NCBI RefSeq assembly: GCF_000269985.1
Contig: NC_016109.1
Location: 4,030,001-4,094,000, forward strand
Source of the DNA: Kitasatospora setae KM-6054
GTDB lineage: Bacteria > Actinomycetota > Actinomycetes > Streptomycetales > Streptomycetaceae
Direction of reading: 5' to 3'
DNA: 64,000 bases
The position numbers and the translations under genes are program-made. The stretch's first letter is position 1, and each line of letters opens with the position of its first letter. Of this stretch, positions 48,974 through 57,114 are shown one piece after another. The notes under the pieces were generated by a model, which did no database searches, was not told where the DNA came from, and saw only the letters and a program-made list of their open reading frames with translations.

Positions 48974-49891
48974 GCGGCGGTAGTCGGCCGGGGTGGTGGC
49001 CAGGCTGCGGGCGAAGGCCCGGCGCATCGCCTCGGCCGAGCCGTACCCGCAGGAGCGGGCGACCTGCTCGATGCCGTCCCGGCTGTCCTCCAGCCGGCGG
49101 CGGGCCGCCTCCAGCCGGGCCCCGGCCACGTAGCGGCCGGGGGTGACGCCGACGTCCGAGGTGAAGACCCGGGCGAACTGGCGGGGCGAGAGCGAGACCC
49201 GACGGGCCAGCGCCTCCACCGACAGGTCCTCCTCCGGGTGCTCGGTGATCCAGCGCTGCACCTCGCGCACCGAGTCGCGCTCGGCGAGCTGCGCGGACAG
49301 CTGGGCGGAGAACTGGGCCTGGCCGCCGGGGCGGCGCAGGAACACCACCAGGTTGCGGGCGATCGCCAGCGCGACCTCGCGCCCCTGGTCCTCCTCGACC
49401 AGATGCAGCGCCAGGTCGATGCCAGCGGTGACGCCCGCCGAGGAGAAGATCCGGCCGTCCCGGACGTAGATCGGCTCCGGGTCGACGGTCAGCTCGGGGT
49501 GCCGGGCGGCCAGCGTCGCGCAGTGCCGCCAGTGCGTGGTGACCCGGCGGCCCGCCAGCAGGCCGGCCTCGGCGAGCAGGAAGGTGCCGGTGCAGACCGC
49601 GACGACCCGCTCGGCGCCGGCCGCGAGGGCGGCGATCCGGGCCGACAGCTCGGACGCGACCGCGCCGCGGCTGCCCGTGCCGCCCGGCACGATCAGGGTG
49701 TGCGCGGGGCCGGCGAGGTCGAGGTCGGCGTCGGGCAGCAGGGTCAGGCCGCTGCTGCTGCGCACCGGACGGCCGCCCGGCGAGGCGGTGGTGACGGTGT
49801 AGCCGCCGCCGTGGAACACCTCCAGCGGCCCGGTGACGTCGAGGCTCTGCACCCCGTCGAACAGGACGATCAGCACACTGCGGGTCGGCAT
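48962..49891 (-). CDS. GlxA-family regulator (DJ-1/PfpI + AraC)
   Basis: 309-aa regulator. An N-terminal DJ-1/PfpI-type domain carries VCTGTFLLAEAGLL at the nucleophile elbow. A C-terminal AraC double helix-turn-helix follows, with SVEALARRVSLSPRQFARVF and AEAMRRAFARSL. The family senses small molecules. ATG 49891. The gene end is part of a 23-bp tandem duplication. Confidence 0.9.
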   Translation of the reverse strand: MPTRSVLIVLFDGVQSLDVTGPLEVFHGGGYTVTTASPGGRPVRSSSGLTLLPDADLDLAGPAHTLIVPGGTGSRGAVASELSARIAALAAGAERVVAVCTGTFLLAEAGLLAGRRVTTHWRHCATLAARHPELTVDPEPIYVRDGRIFSSAGVTAGIDLALHLVEEDQGREVALAIARNLVVFLRRPGGQAQFSAQLSAQLAERDSVREVQRWITEHPEEDLSVEALARRVSLSPRQFARVFTSDVGVTPGRYVAGARLEAARRRLEDSRDGIEQVARSCGYGSAEAMRRAFARSLATTPADYRRRTR

Positions 49892-49952
49892 GCTCCCAGG
49901 CTGGCGGACCGGCCCGGTGGCAGCAAGGACACGTATCCCTCCTTTCCTGCCA

Positions 49953-50483
49953 TCAGCCGTCCAGCCGCCGGTAGTAGTAGGTGGTGTCGGCGAGCACGCC
50001 GTCCGGGGTGGCGGCGTGGCCCGGGACGGTGCCGAACGGCGTCCAGCCGGCCGAGCGGTAGAGGTGCTCGGCGGCGCTGCCGGTCTGGGTGTCGAGCAGC
50101 AGCAGCGTGACGCCGGCGGCCCGGGCGGCGTCCTCGGCGTGCCGCAGCAGGCGGCGGCCGAGGCCCGCGCCGCGGGCGGCGCGGTGCACCAGCAGCTTGG
50201 CGACCTCGGCGCGGTGGCGGCCGTTCGGCTTCTCCTCGCGGACCAGCGAGACGGTGCCCAGCAGCCGCCCGGCACCGTCCTCGGCCACCCACAGCAGCCG
50301 GGTGCCGGCCTCGACCGACGGCGCCAGCGACGCCCACCAGGCGACCGCCTCGGCCCGGCCGGTGCCGGCCAGGAAGCCGACCGAGGCGCCGTCGGCCACC
50401 GCGTCCAGCAGCAGCTCGGCGAGGCCGTCCAGGTCTCCGGGGACGGCCGGGCGGACGACGGCGGGTCGGGTGGTCGGGTTCAC
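49953..50483 (-). CDS. GNAT acetyltransferase
   Basis: 176-aa N-acetyltransferase. The acetyl-CoA loop is RAARGAGLGRRLLRHAEDAA and the C-terminal part LYRSAGWTPFGTVPG is typical. Substrate unknown. GTG 50483 overlaps the upstream XRE-cupin stop by four bases (GTGA), so the two are co-translated. Confidence 0.9.
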   Translation of the reverse strand: MNPTTRPAVVRPAVPGDLDGLAELLLDAVADGASVGFLAGTGRAEAVAWWASLAPSVEAGTRLLWVAEDGAGRLLGTVSLVREEKPNGRHRAEVAKLLVHRAARGAGLGRRLLRHAEDAARAAGVTLLLLDTQTGSAAEHLYRSAGWTPFGTVPGHAATPDGVLADTTYYYRRLDG

Positions 50484-51055
50484 GGCAGCACCAGCGCGAT
50501 CAGGTAGCGGACGGGGTCGGGGCCCGGGCAGTGGAACCCGGAGGCGCCGTGCAGGCGGTAGCGGAGGCAGTCGCCGGCGGCGAGGCGGTGCGCGGCGCCG
50601 TCCAGCTCCAGCTCCAACTCGCCCTCCAGCACCCACAGGTGCTGTTCCAGGCCGGGGACGGGCGGGGCCTGGTAGGCGATCCGGGCACCGGGCGGGAGGG
50701 TGCCCTCGACGAGTTCGGCGCGCAGCCCCGGGTGCGGCGGCGAGACCGAGCGGCGGGCGAACCCGGTCGCCGGGTCGTGCCAGCGCGGCTGCTCGGCGGC
50801 GCGCAGCAGCCCGGGCGGCTCGGCCTCGACCTCGGCCAGCAGCCGGGAGACGGTGCGGCCGTACGCGGTGCAGAGCCGGCCGAGCTGGGCGGCCGTCGGG
50901 CTGAGCTCGGCGCGCTCCAGCCGGGAGAGCGTGGAGCGGCTGACGCCGCTGCGGCGGGCGAGCTCGTCCAGCGGCCAGCCGTGTTCGGCGCGCAGCGCGG
51001 CGAGCCGGGCGGCCAGCCGGCGGTCCTCCGCGCCCGGGGTTTCGTCGTTTCCCAT
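50480..51055 (-). CDS. XRE-cupin transcriptional regulator
   Basis: 191-aa regulator. A helix-turn-helix (DELARRSGVSRSTLSRLERA) is followed by a small-molecule-sensing cupin (VLEGELELELDGAAHRL and GDCLRYRL). ATG 51055. It is divergent from SURF1 and coupled to the GNAT gene, which it probably controls along with itself through palindromes at 51057-51122. Confidence 0.92.
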   Translation of the reverse strand: MGNDETPGAEDRRLAARLAALRAEHGWPLDELARRSGVSRSTLSRLERAELSPTAAQLGRLCTAYGRTVSRLLAEVEAEPPGLLRAAEQPRWHDPATGFARRSVSPPHPGLRAELVEGTLPPGARIAYQAPPVPGLEQHLWVLEGELELELDGAAHRLAAGDCLRYRLHGASGFHCPGPDPVRYLIALVLP

Positions 51056-51056
51056 A

Positions 51057-51122
51057 TCCGGGACGATATCCCGGAACCGGGACGGCGTGGGAACGGCCCC
51101 GGGCGCATCCCGAATGTCGGGA
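51057..51122. promoter_or_regulatory. cluster of TCCCGG-type palindromes
   Basis: Three dyads: TCCGGGA-N5-TCCCGGA (51057-51075), TCCCGG-AA-CCGGGA (51069-51082, sharing an arm) and TCCCGA-ATG-TCGGGA (51108-51122). They fill the gap between the XRE-cupin and SURF1 genes. Confidence 0.6.
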
Positions 51123-51139
51123 ATGGTTACCGTGGTGGG

Positions 51140-51946
51140 GTGTACCGGTTCCTGCTCAGCCCGCGGTGGCTCGTCGGCACGGTCGTCGCGGTGGCGGCGA
51201 TCGTGGTCTGCCTGATGCTGGGCACCTGGCAGCTGGACCGCTTCGAGTCCCGGGTCTCGACCCACCAGGAGAACGGCAAGACCGCCGCCGCCTCCGCCCA
51301 GGCCGAGGCGCAGCCGCTCGCGGCGGTGCTGCCGGACGGCGCGGCGAAGGTCGGCACCGACACCGTCGGCCGGACGGTCCGGCTCACCGGCGCGTACGAC
51401 GGCGCGCACCAACTGCTCGTCCCCGGACGCACCGTGGACAACCGGCCCGGCTACTACGTGCTGACCCCGCTGATCACCGACGGCGGCCGGGCGGTCGCCG
51501 TGGTGCGCGGCTGGGCGGCGGGCGACCCCGGCCGCGCGCCGGACGCGCCGACCGGACAGGTCAGCCTCACCGGCCGGCTCCAGGCCCCCGAGAACAGCGG
51601 CAGCGGCGGCGCGGTGGCGGGCGGCCTGCCCGCCGGACAGCTCGGCACGATCAGCCCCGCGACGCTGGTGAACGTGCTGCCGTACCCCGTGTACGACGGC
51701 TGGGTGGCCGCCGACGAGGTGCCCGCCGGCCTGACCGCGGTGCCGACCGTGCAGCCGCAGGGCGGCGACGGGCTGAGCCTGCGGGCGTTCCAGAACCTGG
51801 GCTACACCCTGGAGTGGTTCGTCTTCGCCGGGTTCGTGGTGTTCATGTGGTTCCGGCTGGTCCGCCGCGAGGCGGAGGCCGCCCAGGACCGGGCCCTCGG
51901 ACTCGACCCCGACCTGGCACCGGAGCCGGAGCCCGTCCTCGACTGA
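51140..51946 (+). CDS. SURF1-family cytochrome oxidase assembly protein
   Basis: 268-aa membrane protein with an N-terminal helix (about residues 9-28, ending GTWQLDRF) and a C-terminal helix (about 225-245). A globular domain lies between, with LLVPGRTVDNRPGYYVLTPL. It aids assembly of the aa3 cytochrome oxidase. GTG 51140 begins the conserved VYRFLLSPRW; a weak ribosome site precedes it. Divergent from the XRE-cupin gene. Confidence 0.9.
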   Translation: MYRFLLSPRWLVGTVVAVAAIVVCLMLGTWQLDRFESRVSTHQENGKTAAASAQAEAQPLAAVLPDGAAKVGTDTVGRTVRLTGAYDGAHQLLVPGRTVDNRPGYYVLTPLITDGGRAVAVVRGWAAGDPGRAPDAPTGQVSLTGRLQAPENSGSGGAVAGGLPAGQLGTISPATLVNVLPYPVYDGWVAADEVPAGLTAVPTVQPQGGDGLSLRAFQNLGYTLEWFVFAGFVVFMWFRLVRREAEAAQDRALGLDPDLAPEPEPVLD

Positions 51947-51954
51947 CCGCCCGG

Positions 51955-52752
51955 TCAGCGGGACGGCGTGGGCGAGGTCCGGGCCTGCACGGCGCCGCTT
52001 GGACTCGGACTCGGGCTCACGCCCGCGCTGCCGCACGGCACCGGCGGGGCGGCGGCGGTCGCGCCGCTCGCGCTCGGCCGGACCGAGGGCGAGCCGGTGA
52101 CCGGAATCGCCACGGGCGGCGCGCTCGGGCTCACGCAGTCGATGCCCTGGAAGCCCGGCGCGGGCGACGGGTTGCCGCAGTCGTCGACGTAGTCGTCGTC
52201 GCGGGTCGAGCCCGAGGTGCGGTGGTGGTAGTGGTGCACCACCTTGCCGCCCCCGCTGTAGTGCGTGGTGCCGGACGTCTTGCTACCGGAACTGCCCGAG
52301 CCGCCCGAGCTGCCGGAACTGCCCGAGCCGCCCGAGCTGCCGGACGTCTTGCTGCCCGAGCTGCCCGAGCTACTGGTACTGCCGGTACCGCCCGAGCTGC
52401 CGGTACTGCCGGTACTGCCGGTACTGCCGGAGTCGCTGGATCCTCCGGAGCCGCCCGAGCTGCTGGAACCGCCCGAACCGCCCGAGCTTCCGGAGCCGCC
52501 AGTGCTGCCGGAGCCCTTCGAGGTCCGGCTGCCGCCGGAGCCGCCCTTGGAGGTGCGATCACCGCTCTTGGCCTGCACCACACTGCCACTGCCGCCACTA
52601 CCGCCGCCGAGGAGCAGCCCGGTGTCGGCGGCGGGTACGCCCGCCGCCGACACGCAGGCGTGGTCGCCGCCGTCGTCCGAGGAGGAGCAGCCTGCCGCGG
52701 TCAGCAGCAGGGCGCCGACCGCGACGGCGGCCAGCGCGGCGCGTCGACCCAT
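51955..52752 (-). CDS. Ser/Gly-rich lipoprotein, low-complexity core
   Basis: 265-aa lipoprotein. A signal peptide ends in LTAAGC. Residues about 48-165 are almost only Ser, Gly and Thr with repeated SGSKTSG-type units. A His patch (KVVHHYHHRT) and a short acidic Cys region follow, and the tail is Pro/Ser-rich. The DNA has short tandem units (CTGCCGGTA-like). No family is recognised; the layout suggests an extended surface spacer carrying a small metal-binding patch. Confidence 0.65.
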   Translation of the reverse strand: MGRRAALAAVAVGALLLTAAGCSSSDDGGDHACVSAAGVPAADTGLLLGGGSGGSGSVVQAKSGDRTSKGGSGGSRTSKGSGSTGGSGSSGGSGGSSSSGGSGGSSDSGSTGSTGSTGSSGGTGSTSSSGSSGSKTSGSSGGSGSSGSSGGSGSSGSKTSGTTHYSGGGKVVHHYHHRTSGSTRDDDYVDDCGNPSPAPGFQGIDCVSPSAPPVAIPVTGSPSVRPSASGATAAAPPVPCGSAGVSPSPSPSGAVQARTSPTPSR

Positions 52753-52793
52753 CAGTTGTTCCCCCTCAGCGGTCCGCGGCGGGGTTCACCCGC

Positions 52794-54617
52794 TCATCGG
52801 ACGGTGCCCGGCGCCAGGTGCCGCCGGACGAAGTCGATCTCCAGCCGGAGCTGCTTGATCCGCTCGTCGACGACCAGCGAACCGTGCCCGGCATCGTAGC
52901 GGTACACCTCGTGGACCTTGCCGAGCTCCTCCAGCCGCCGGACGTAGTTGTCGATCTGGCGGATCGGGCAGCGCGGGTCGTTGACGCCGGCGCTGATGTA
53001 GACCGGGGCCTTGACCTGCTCGACGTGGGTCAGCGGCGAGGAGGCGTGCCAGCGCTCCGGGACCTCCTCGGGCGTGCCGCCGAACAGCGTCCGGTCCAGC
53101 GACTTGAGCGCCTCCATCTCGTCGGCGTACGCGGTGAGGTAGTCGGCGACCGGGACGGCGGCCAGGCCCAGCGTCCAGCTGTCGGGCTGGGTGCCGAGGC
53201 CGAGCAGGGTCAGGTAGCCGCCCCAGGAGCCGCCGGAGAGGACCAGCCGGTCCGGGTCGGCGAGGCCGGAGGCGACCGCCCAGTCGCGGACCGCGCCGAT
53301 GTCCTCCAGCTCGATCAGGCCGACGCGCTCGGTGAGGGCGTCCGTCCACGCCTGGCCGTAGCCGGTGGAGCCGCGGTAGTTGACCCGGACGACCGCGAAG
53401 CCGTGGTCGAGCCAGGCGGCGGGCCCGGCCGCGAAGGAGTCGCTGTCGTGGTGGGTCGGGCCGCCGTGCACCTCGAACACCGTCGGGTACGGCCCGTCGC
53501 CGGTCGGGCGCTGCACCAGGGCGTGCACCCGGCCGCCGGGGCCGTCCACCCAGACGTCCTCGACCGGCACCGAGCCGGGCGGGACGGCGCCGGGCGCCCG
53601 CAGCACCACCGCGCCGGAGGTGGAGCGCACCGCGGACGGCTCGGCGGCCGAGGACCAGAGGAACTCGACCGTGCCGTCCGGGCGGGCGGTGGCCCCCGAG
53701 ACGGTGCCGCGCGGGGTGTCCAGCCGGGTCAGCTCGCCGGCCGCGAGGTCGTACGAGAACAGCTCGGAGCGGGCCTCGTACTCGTGCTCGATCAGCAGCG
53801 AGCGGGCGTCCGGCCGCCACTGCGCGGACAGGTCGCCGGGGAACGGGCGGCCCTGCTCGTCGCGCAGCCGCAGCTCGGTCTCGGTGCCGGCCGCGACGTC
53901 CCAGAGCATCGGCTCCCAGCGGCCGCTGCGCTGGTGGGCGACCAGCAGCCGGGTGTCGCCGGGGGCGGGCGCGAAGCCCAGGCAGGCGACGCCGCGCGGC
54001 TCGTCCCGGCCGGTGACCTCGTCGAGCTCGGCCACGGTGGCGCCCTCGGGCAGCCGCAGCACCCGGATCGCCGAGTGCATCGCGTCGCCGTGCTCGGTGT
54101 GGTCGACGGCCAGCAGGGTGCCGTCGTACGAGAGGTCGCCGACGCCGCCGTACTCGGCGTGCCGGTAGACCACCTCGGGTTCGGCCGCGCCCGGGCGGCG
54201 CAGGTAGAGGGTGGTGCCCTCGTCGTCGGTGGAGGTGCCGACCACCACGGTGCCGTCGCGGCCCAGGGCCAGGCCCGCCGAGTACGCGGCGGGCACGCCG
54301 GGGACGGCCTCCTCGTCGGGGCCGCCGGCGAAGGGCTGGCGGCGCCAGACCCCGAACTCGTCGCCGTCGGTGTCGTCGAACCACCAGATCCACTCGCCGT
54401 CCGGGGCGAGTTCGGCGTCGGTGGTGCCGTTGGGGCGGTCGGTGGCCCGGCGGTGCCCGTCGGTGGAGCGGTCCCACGCGTACACCTCGTAGGTGCCGGT
54501 CGCGTTGGACACGTACAGCGCCCGGTCCGGGGCCTCGTCAGCCCAGTCCGGCAGGGACACCCGCGCCGCCCGGAACCGCTGCTCCCACGCCGGAACGGCG
54601 TTCGTCTGCTCGTTCAT
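52794..54617 (-). CDS. S9-family serine peptidase (prolyl oligopeptidase-like)
   Basis: 607-aa peptidase. A beta-propeller N-terminal half is followed by an alpha/beta-hydrolase domain with catalytic Ser in GGSWGGYLTL, Asp in GVNDPRCP and His in DAGHGS. It cleaves short peptides in the cytoplasm (no signal peptide). ATG 54617 is the likely start; ATG 54629 is in frame. It is divergent from the gene at 54770. Confidence 0.92.
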   Translation of the reverse strand: MNEQTNAVPAWEQRFRAARVSLPDWADEAPDRALYVSNATGTYEVYAWDRSTDGHRRATDRPNGTTDAELAPDGEWIWWFDDTDGDEFGVWRRQPFAGGPDEEAVPGVPAAYSAGLALGRDGTVVVGTSTDDEGTTLYLRRPGAAEPEVVYRHAEYGGVGDLSYDGTLLAVDHTEHGDAMHSAIRVLRLPEGATVAELDEVTGRDEPRGVACLGFAPAPGDTRLLVAHQRSGRWEPMLWDVAAGTETELRLRDEQGRPFPGDLSAQWRPDARSLLIEHEYEARSELFSYDLAAGELTRLDTPRGTVSGATARPDGTVEFLWSSAAEPSAVRSTSGAVVLRAPGAVPPGSVPVEDVWVDGPGGRVHALVQRPTGDGPYPTVFEVHGGPTHHDSDSFAAGPAAWLDHGFAVVRVNYRGSTGYGQAWTDALTERVGLIELEDIGAVRDWAVASGLADPDRLVLSGGSWGGYLTLLGLGTQPDSWTLGLAAVPVADYLTAYADEMEALKSLDRTLFGGTPEEVPERWHASSPLTHVEQVKAPVYISAGVNDPRCPIRQIDNYVRRLEELGKVHEVYRYDAGHGSLVVDERIKQLRLEIDFVRRHLAPGTVR

Positions 54618-54729
54618 GCCCTCATCCAACCCGATGCCGGGGGGTGATCGGAACGGGACGGGGGCGGCCGCCGGATCGGTGCGGACACGGAGCTGGTGCG
54701 GTGCGGCCGCTGACGGGCTATCAACGGTA

Positions 54730-54744
54730 CCGTAACAAATACGG
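54730..54744. promoter_or_regulatory. CCGTA-N5-TACGG palindrome, AT-richer promoter
   Basis: Perfect 5-bp arms in a locally AT-rich stretch (about 54721-54752, including CATAAT). It lies between the divergent S9 and DUF6197-like genes. Confidence 0.45.
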
Positions 54745-54769
54745 ACATAATGACCGGAGGAGTGCTCCC

Positions 54770-55342
54770 GTGACCGTCCCCGCGCCCCCGTTCGACCGGC
54801 CCGACCGGCTTGATCGACTCCACGGGCTCGACCGGCTCGACCCGCGCGAGCTCGCCCAGGCGCTGGGCCTGGTCGAGGAGATCGAGCAGTACCTGGCCGG
54901 GCTCCCCGCGCCGGTCGCCGTTCCGCTGACCAGCCCGCACGGCAGTGTCCGGCAGCCCTGGAACCACGGCCACCCGCTGCCCCGCCGCACCCTGCTCGAC
55001 CTGCTGGCCCGCCGCCCGGCCCGCCCCGCGGAGGTCACCGTCGCCGGACACCTGCGGCTGACCTCCCGCTACCTCGCCGAGGCCGGCTGGACCCAGGGCG
55101 CGCTCTGGGACGCCCGCGGCCGGGTCTGCCTGCTCGGCGCCCAGGCCGCCGTCCTCGCGCACGGCTACGGCACCGCCTACACCGTGCGCCGGGCCCGCGC
55201 CCAGGTGATGGAGGTGCTGCACGCCACCGGCCGCGCCGTCCCCTCCCCCGACGTGTGGAACGACCGGCCGGGACGCCGCCAGTCCGAGGTGCACGCGCTG
55301 CTGGAACGGGCCCGGGCCCGGGCGCACTTCCTGGGGATCTGA
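54770..55342 (+). CDS. DUF6197-like protein
   Basis: 190-aa soluble protein. An N-terminal Asp/Leu/Arg-rich segment (DRPDRLDRLHGLDRLD) precedes a domain with AGWTQGALWDARGRVCLLGA, as in DUF6197 proteins. Function unknown. GTG 54770 has GGAGG nine bases upstream. Confidence 0.65.
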   Translation: MTVPAPPFDRPDRLDRLHGLDRLDPRELAQALGLVEEIEQYLAGLPAPVAVPLTSPHGSVRQPWNHGHPLPRRTLLDLLARRPARPAEVTVAGHLRLTSRYLAEAGWTQGALWDARGRVCLLGAQAAVLAHGYGTAYTVRRARAQVMEVLHATGRAVPSPDVWNDRPGRRQSEVHALLERARARAHFLGI

Positions 55343-55366
55343 AGGGCCCGGCGCCCCGGGCGCCCC

Positions 55367-56185
55367 TCAGCCGGCCACGGCCGCCGTGAGCGAGGCCAGC
55401 CGCCCGGCAGTCGGCGAACCCGGCTCGACCGTGTAGACCACCAGCAGCAGGCCCGGCTCGCCGGGCGGGGCGAGCGTCTCGTAGCCGAAGTCCAGCTCCC
55501 CCGCCCGCGGGTGCCGCAGCAGCTTGCGCCCGGACGCCTTCTCCCGGACCCCGTGCCGGGCCCACAGCTCGGCGAACAGCGGGCTCCCGGCGGCCAGTTC
55601 GGCCACCAGCGCGGCCAGCGCCGGATCGTCCGGGTGCCGGGCCGCGTCCAGCCGCAGGTGGGCGACCGTCTCGGTGGCGACCCGCTCGAACTCCGGGTAC
55701 AGCCGGGCCCCGCGCTCGGTCAGGAACGCGTGCCGGGCCATGTTCCGCTCCCCGGGCGGCAGTTCGGAGAACCCGATCACCGCGTCGGCCGGGGCGTTCC
55801 AGGCCGGGACGTCCATGCAGCGGCCCAGCACGAACGCGGGCGTCGCCAGCGCGTCCAGCACCAGCCGCAGCCCCGGGCCGACCCGGCCCGTCCCGCGCCG
55901 GGACGCGCCGCGCGGCGGGTGCGCCAGGTCGTGCAGGTGGCCGCGCTCGACCGCGTCCAGCCGCAGCACCCGGGCCACCGCGTCCAGCACCTCGGCCGAG
56001 ACGCCGTCGCCCCGGCCCTGCTCCAGCCGCACGTAGTAGTCGGCGCTCACCCCCGCCAGCAGCGCCACCTCCTCCCGCCGCAGCCCCGGCACCCGGCGCC
56101 GGCGCCCCGCGCCGGCGGGCAGGCCCACGTCGGACGGCTGGATCCGGGCGCGGCGCTGCCGCAGGAACTCCCCCAGTTCGCTCAT
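55367..56185 (-). CDS. XRE regulator with MmyB-like ligand domain
   Basis: 272-aa regulator. The N-terminal helix-turn-helix has GLRREEVALLAGVSADYYVRLEQGR. A larger MmyB-type domain follows, with VPAWNAPADAVIGF. Such proteins usually regulate a divergent oxidoreductase, here the SDR at 56326. ATG 56185. Confidence 0.9.
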   Translation of the reverse strand: MSELGEFLRQRRARIQPSDVGLPAGAGRRRRVPGLRREEVALLAGVSADYYVRLEQGRGDGVSAEVLDAVARVLRLDAVERGHLHDLAHPPRGASRRGTGRVGPGLRLVLDALATPAFVLGRCMDVPAWNAPADAVIGFSELPPGERNMARHAFLTERGARLYPEFERVATETVAHLRLDAARHPDDPALAALVAELAAGSPLFAELWARHGVREKASGRKLLRHPRAGELDFGYETLAPPGEPGLLLVVYTVEPGSPTAGRLASLTAAVAG

Positions 56186-56325
56186 GCCCCCGACGATACG
56201 TCGGCCCGCGCGAGGGTGGTCCTCGCGGACCCAGGAAAACCCCGGCCCTGGGTAACCCCCGCGCGGACGAACAGACTCGTCCCCGTCAGCGAGTGACCGA
56301 GGAACGACCGAGGAGAACGATCCCC

Positions 56326-57084
56326 ATGGGCTACCCCGCACTGAACGGCCGCACCGCCGTCGTCACCGGCGCCGCCAGCGGCATCGGCGAGGCCACCGCC
56401 CGGCAGCTCGCCGCGGACGGCGCCCGGGTCGCGCTGCTCGCCCGCCGGGCCGACCGGCTCACCGCGCTCGCCGCCGAACTCGGGCCGCGCGCGCTCGCGG
56501 TACCCGCCGACCTCACCGACCAGAGCTCCGTCGACGCCGCCCGGCAGACCGTCCACCAGGCGTTCGGCCGGATCGACCTGCTGGTCAACGCGGCCGGCGT
56601 GATGCTGCCGAACCCGGTCGACGACGGCCGGATCGACGAGTGGACCCGCATGATCGACACCAACCTGACCGGCGCCCTGCGGATGATCCGCGCCTTCGGC
56701 CCGGACCTGGTCGCCGCCGCGGCCGACGGCGCCACCGCCGACCTGGTCGACATCTCCTCGATCGGCGCGGACGTCGTCTTCCCCGACTACGCGGTCTACG
56801 GCGCCACCAAGGCCGCGCTGACCCAGCTGTCGGCCGCCCTGCGCAGCGAGTACGGCCCGCGCGACGTCCGGGTCACCAACATCGAACCCGGCCTCACCGC
56901 CACCGAACTCGGCACCCACATCGACAACCCCGCCCTCGGCCCGGACGGCCAGCTCGGCGCGATGTTCGACGCCATCGGCCCGCTCGCCGCCGCCGACATC
57001 GCCGACCTGGTCGGCTACGCGACCAGCCGCCCCCGGCACGTCAACCTGCGCCAGCTGGTGGTGCTGCCGACCCGGCAGGCCTGA
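56326..57084 (+). CDS. short-chain dehydrogenase/reductase
   Basis: 252-aa SDR enzyme. It has the NAD(P) motif TGAASGIGEATA, catalytic Ser in DISSIGADV, and YGATK (Tyr and Lys). LLVNAAGVM is conserved. Substrate unknown; probable target of the divergent XRE regulator. ATG 56326 follows GAGGAG. Confidence 0.92.
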   Translation: MGYPALNGRTAVVTGAASGIGEATARQLAADGARVALLARRADRLTALAAELGPRALAVPADLTDQSSVDAARQTVHQAFGRIDLLVNAAGVMLPNPVDDGRIDEWTRMIDTNLTGALRMIRAFGPDLVAAAADGATADLVDISSIGADVVFPDYAVYGATKAALTQLSAALRSEYGPRDVRVTNIEPGLTATELGTHIDNPALGPDGQLGAMFDAIGPLAAADIADLVGYATSRPRHVNLRQLVVLPTRQA

Positions 57085-57114
57085 ACTCCCGCCCGGCCCA
57101 CGGTTGGCGGGGCG

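Noticed and set aside
52265..52600. CRISPR-like or satellite array
   Set aside because: The short units are codon repeats inside a Ser/Gly-rich reading frame; spacers and conserved repeats of 25-40 bases are absent.
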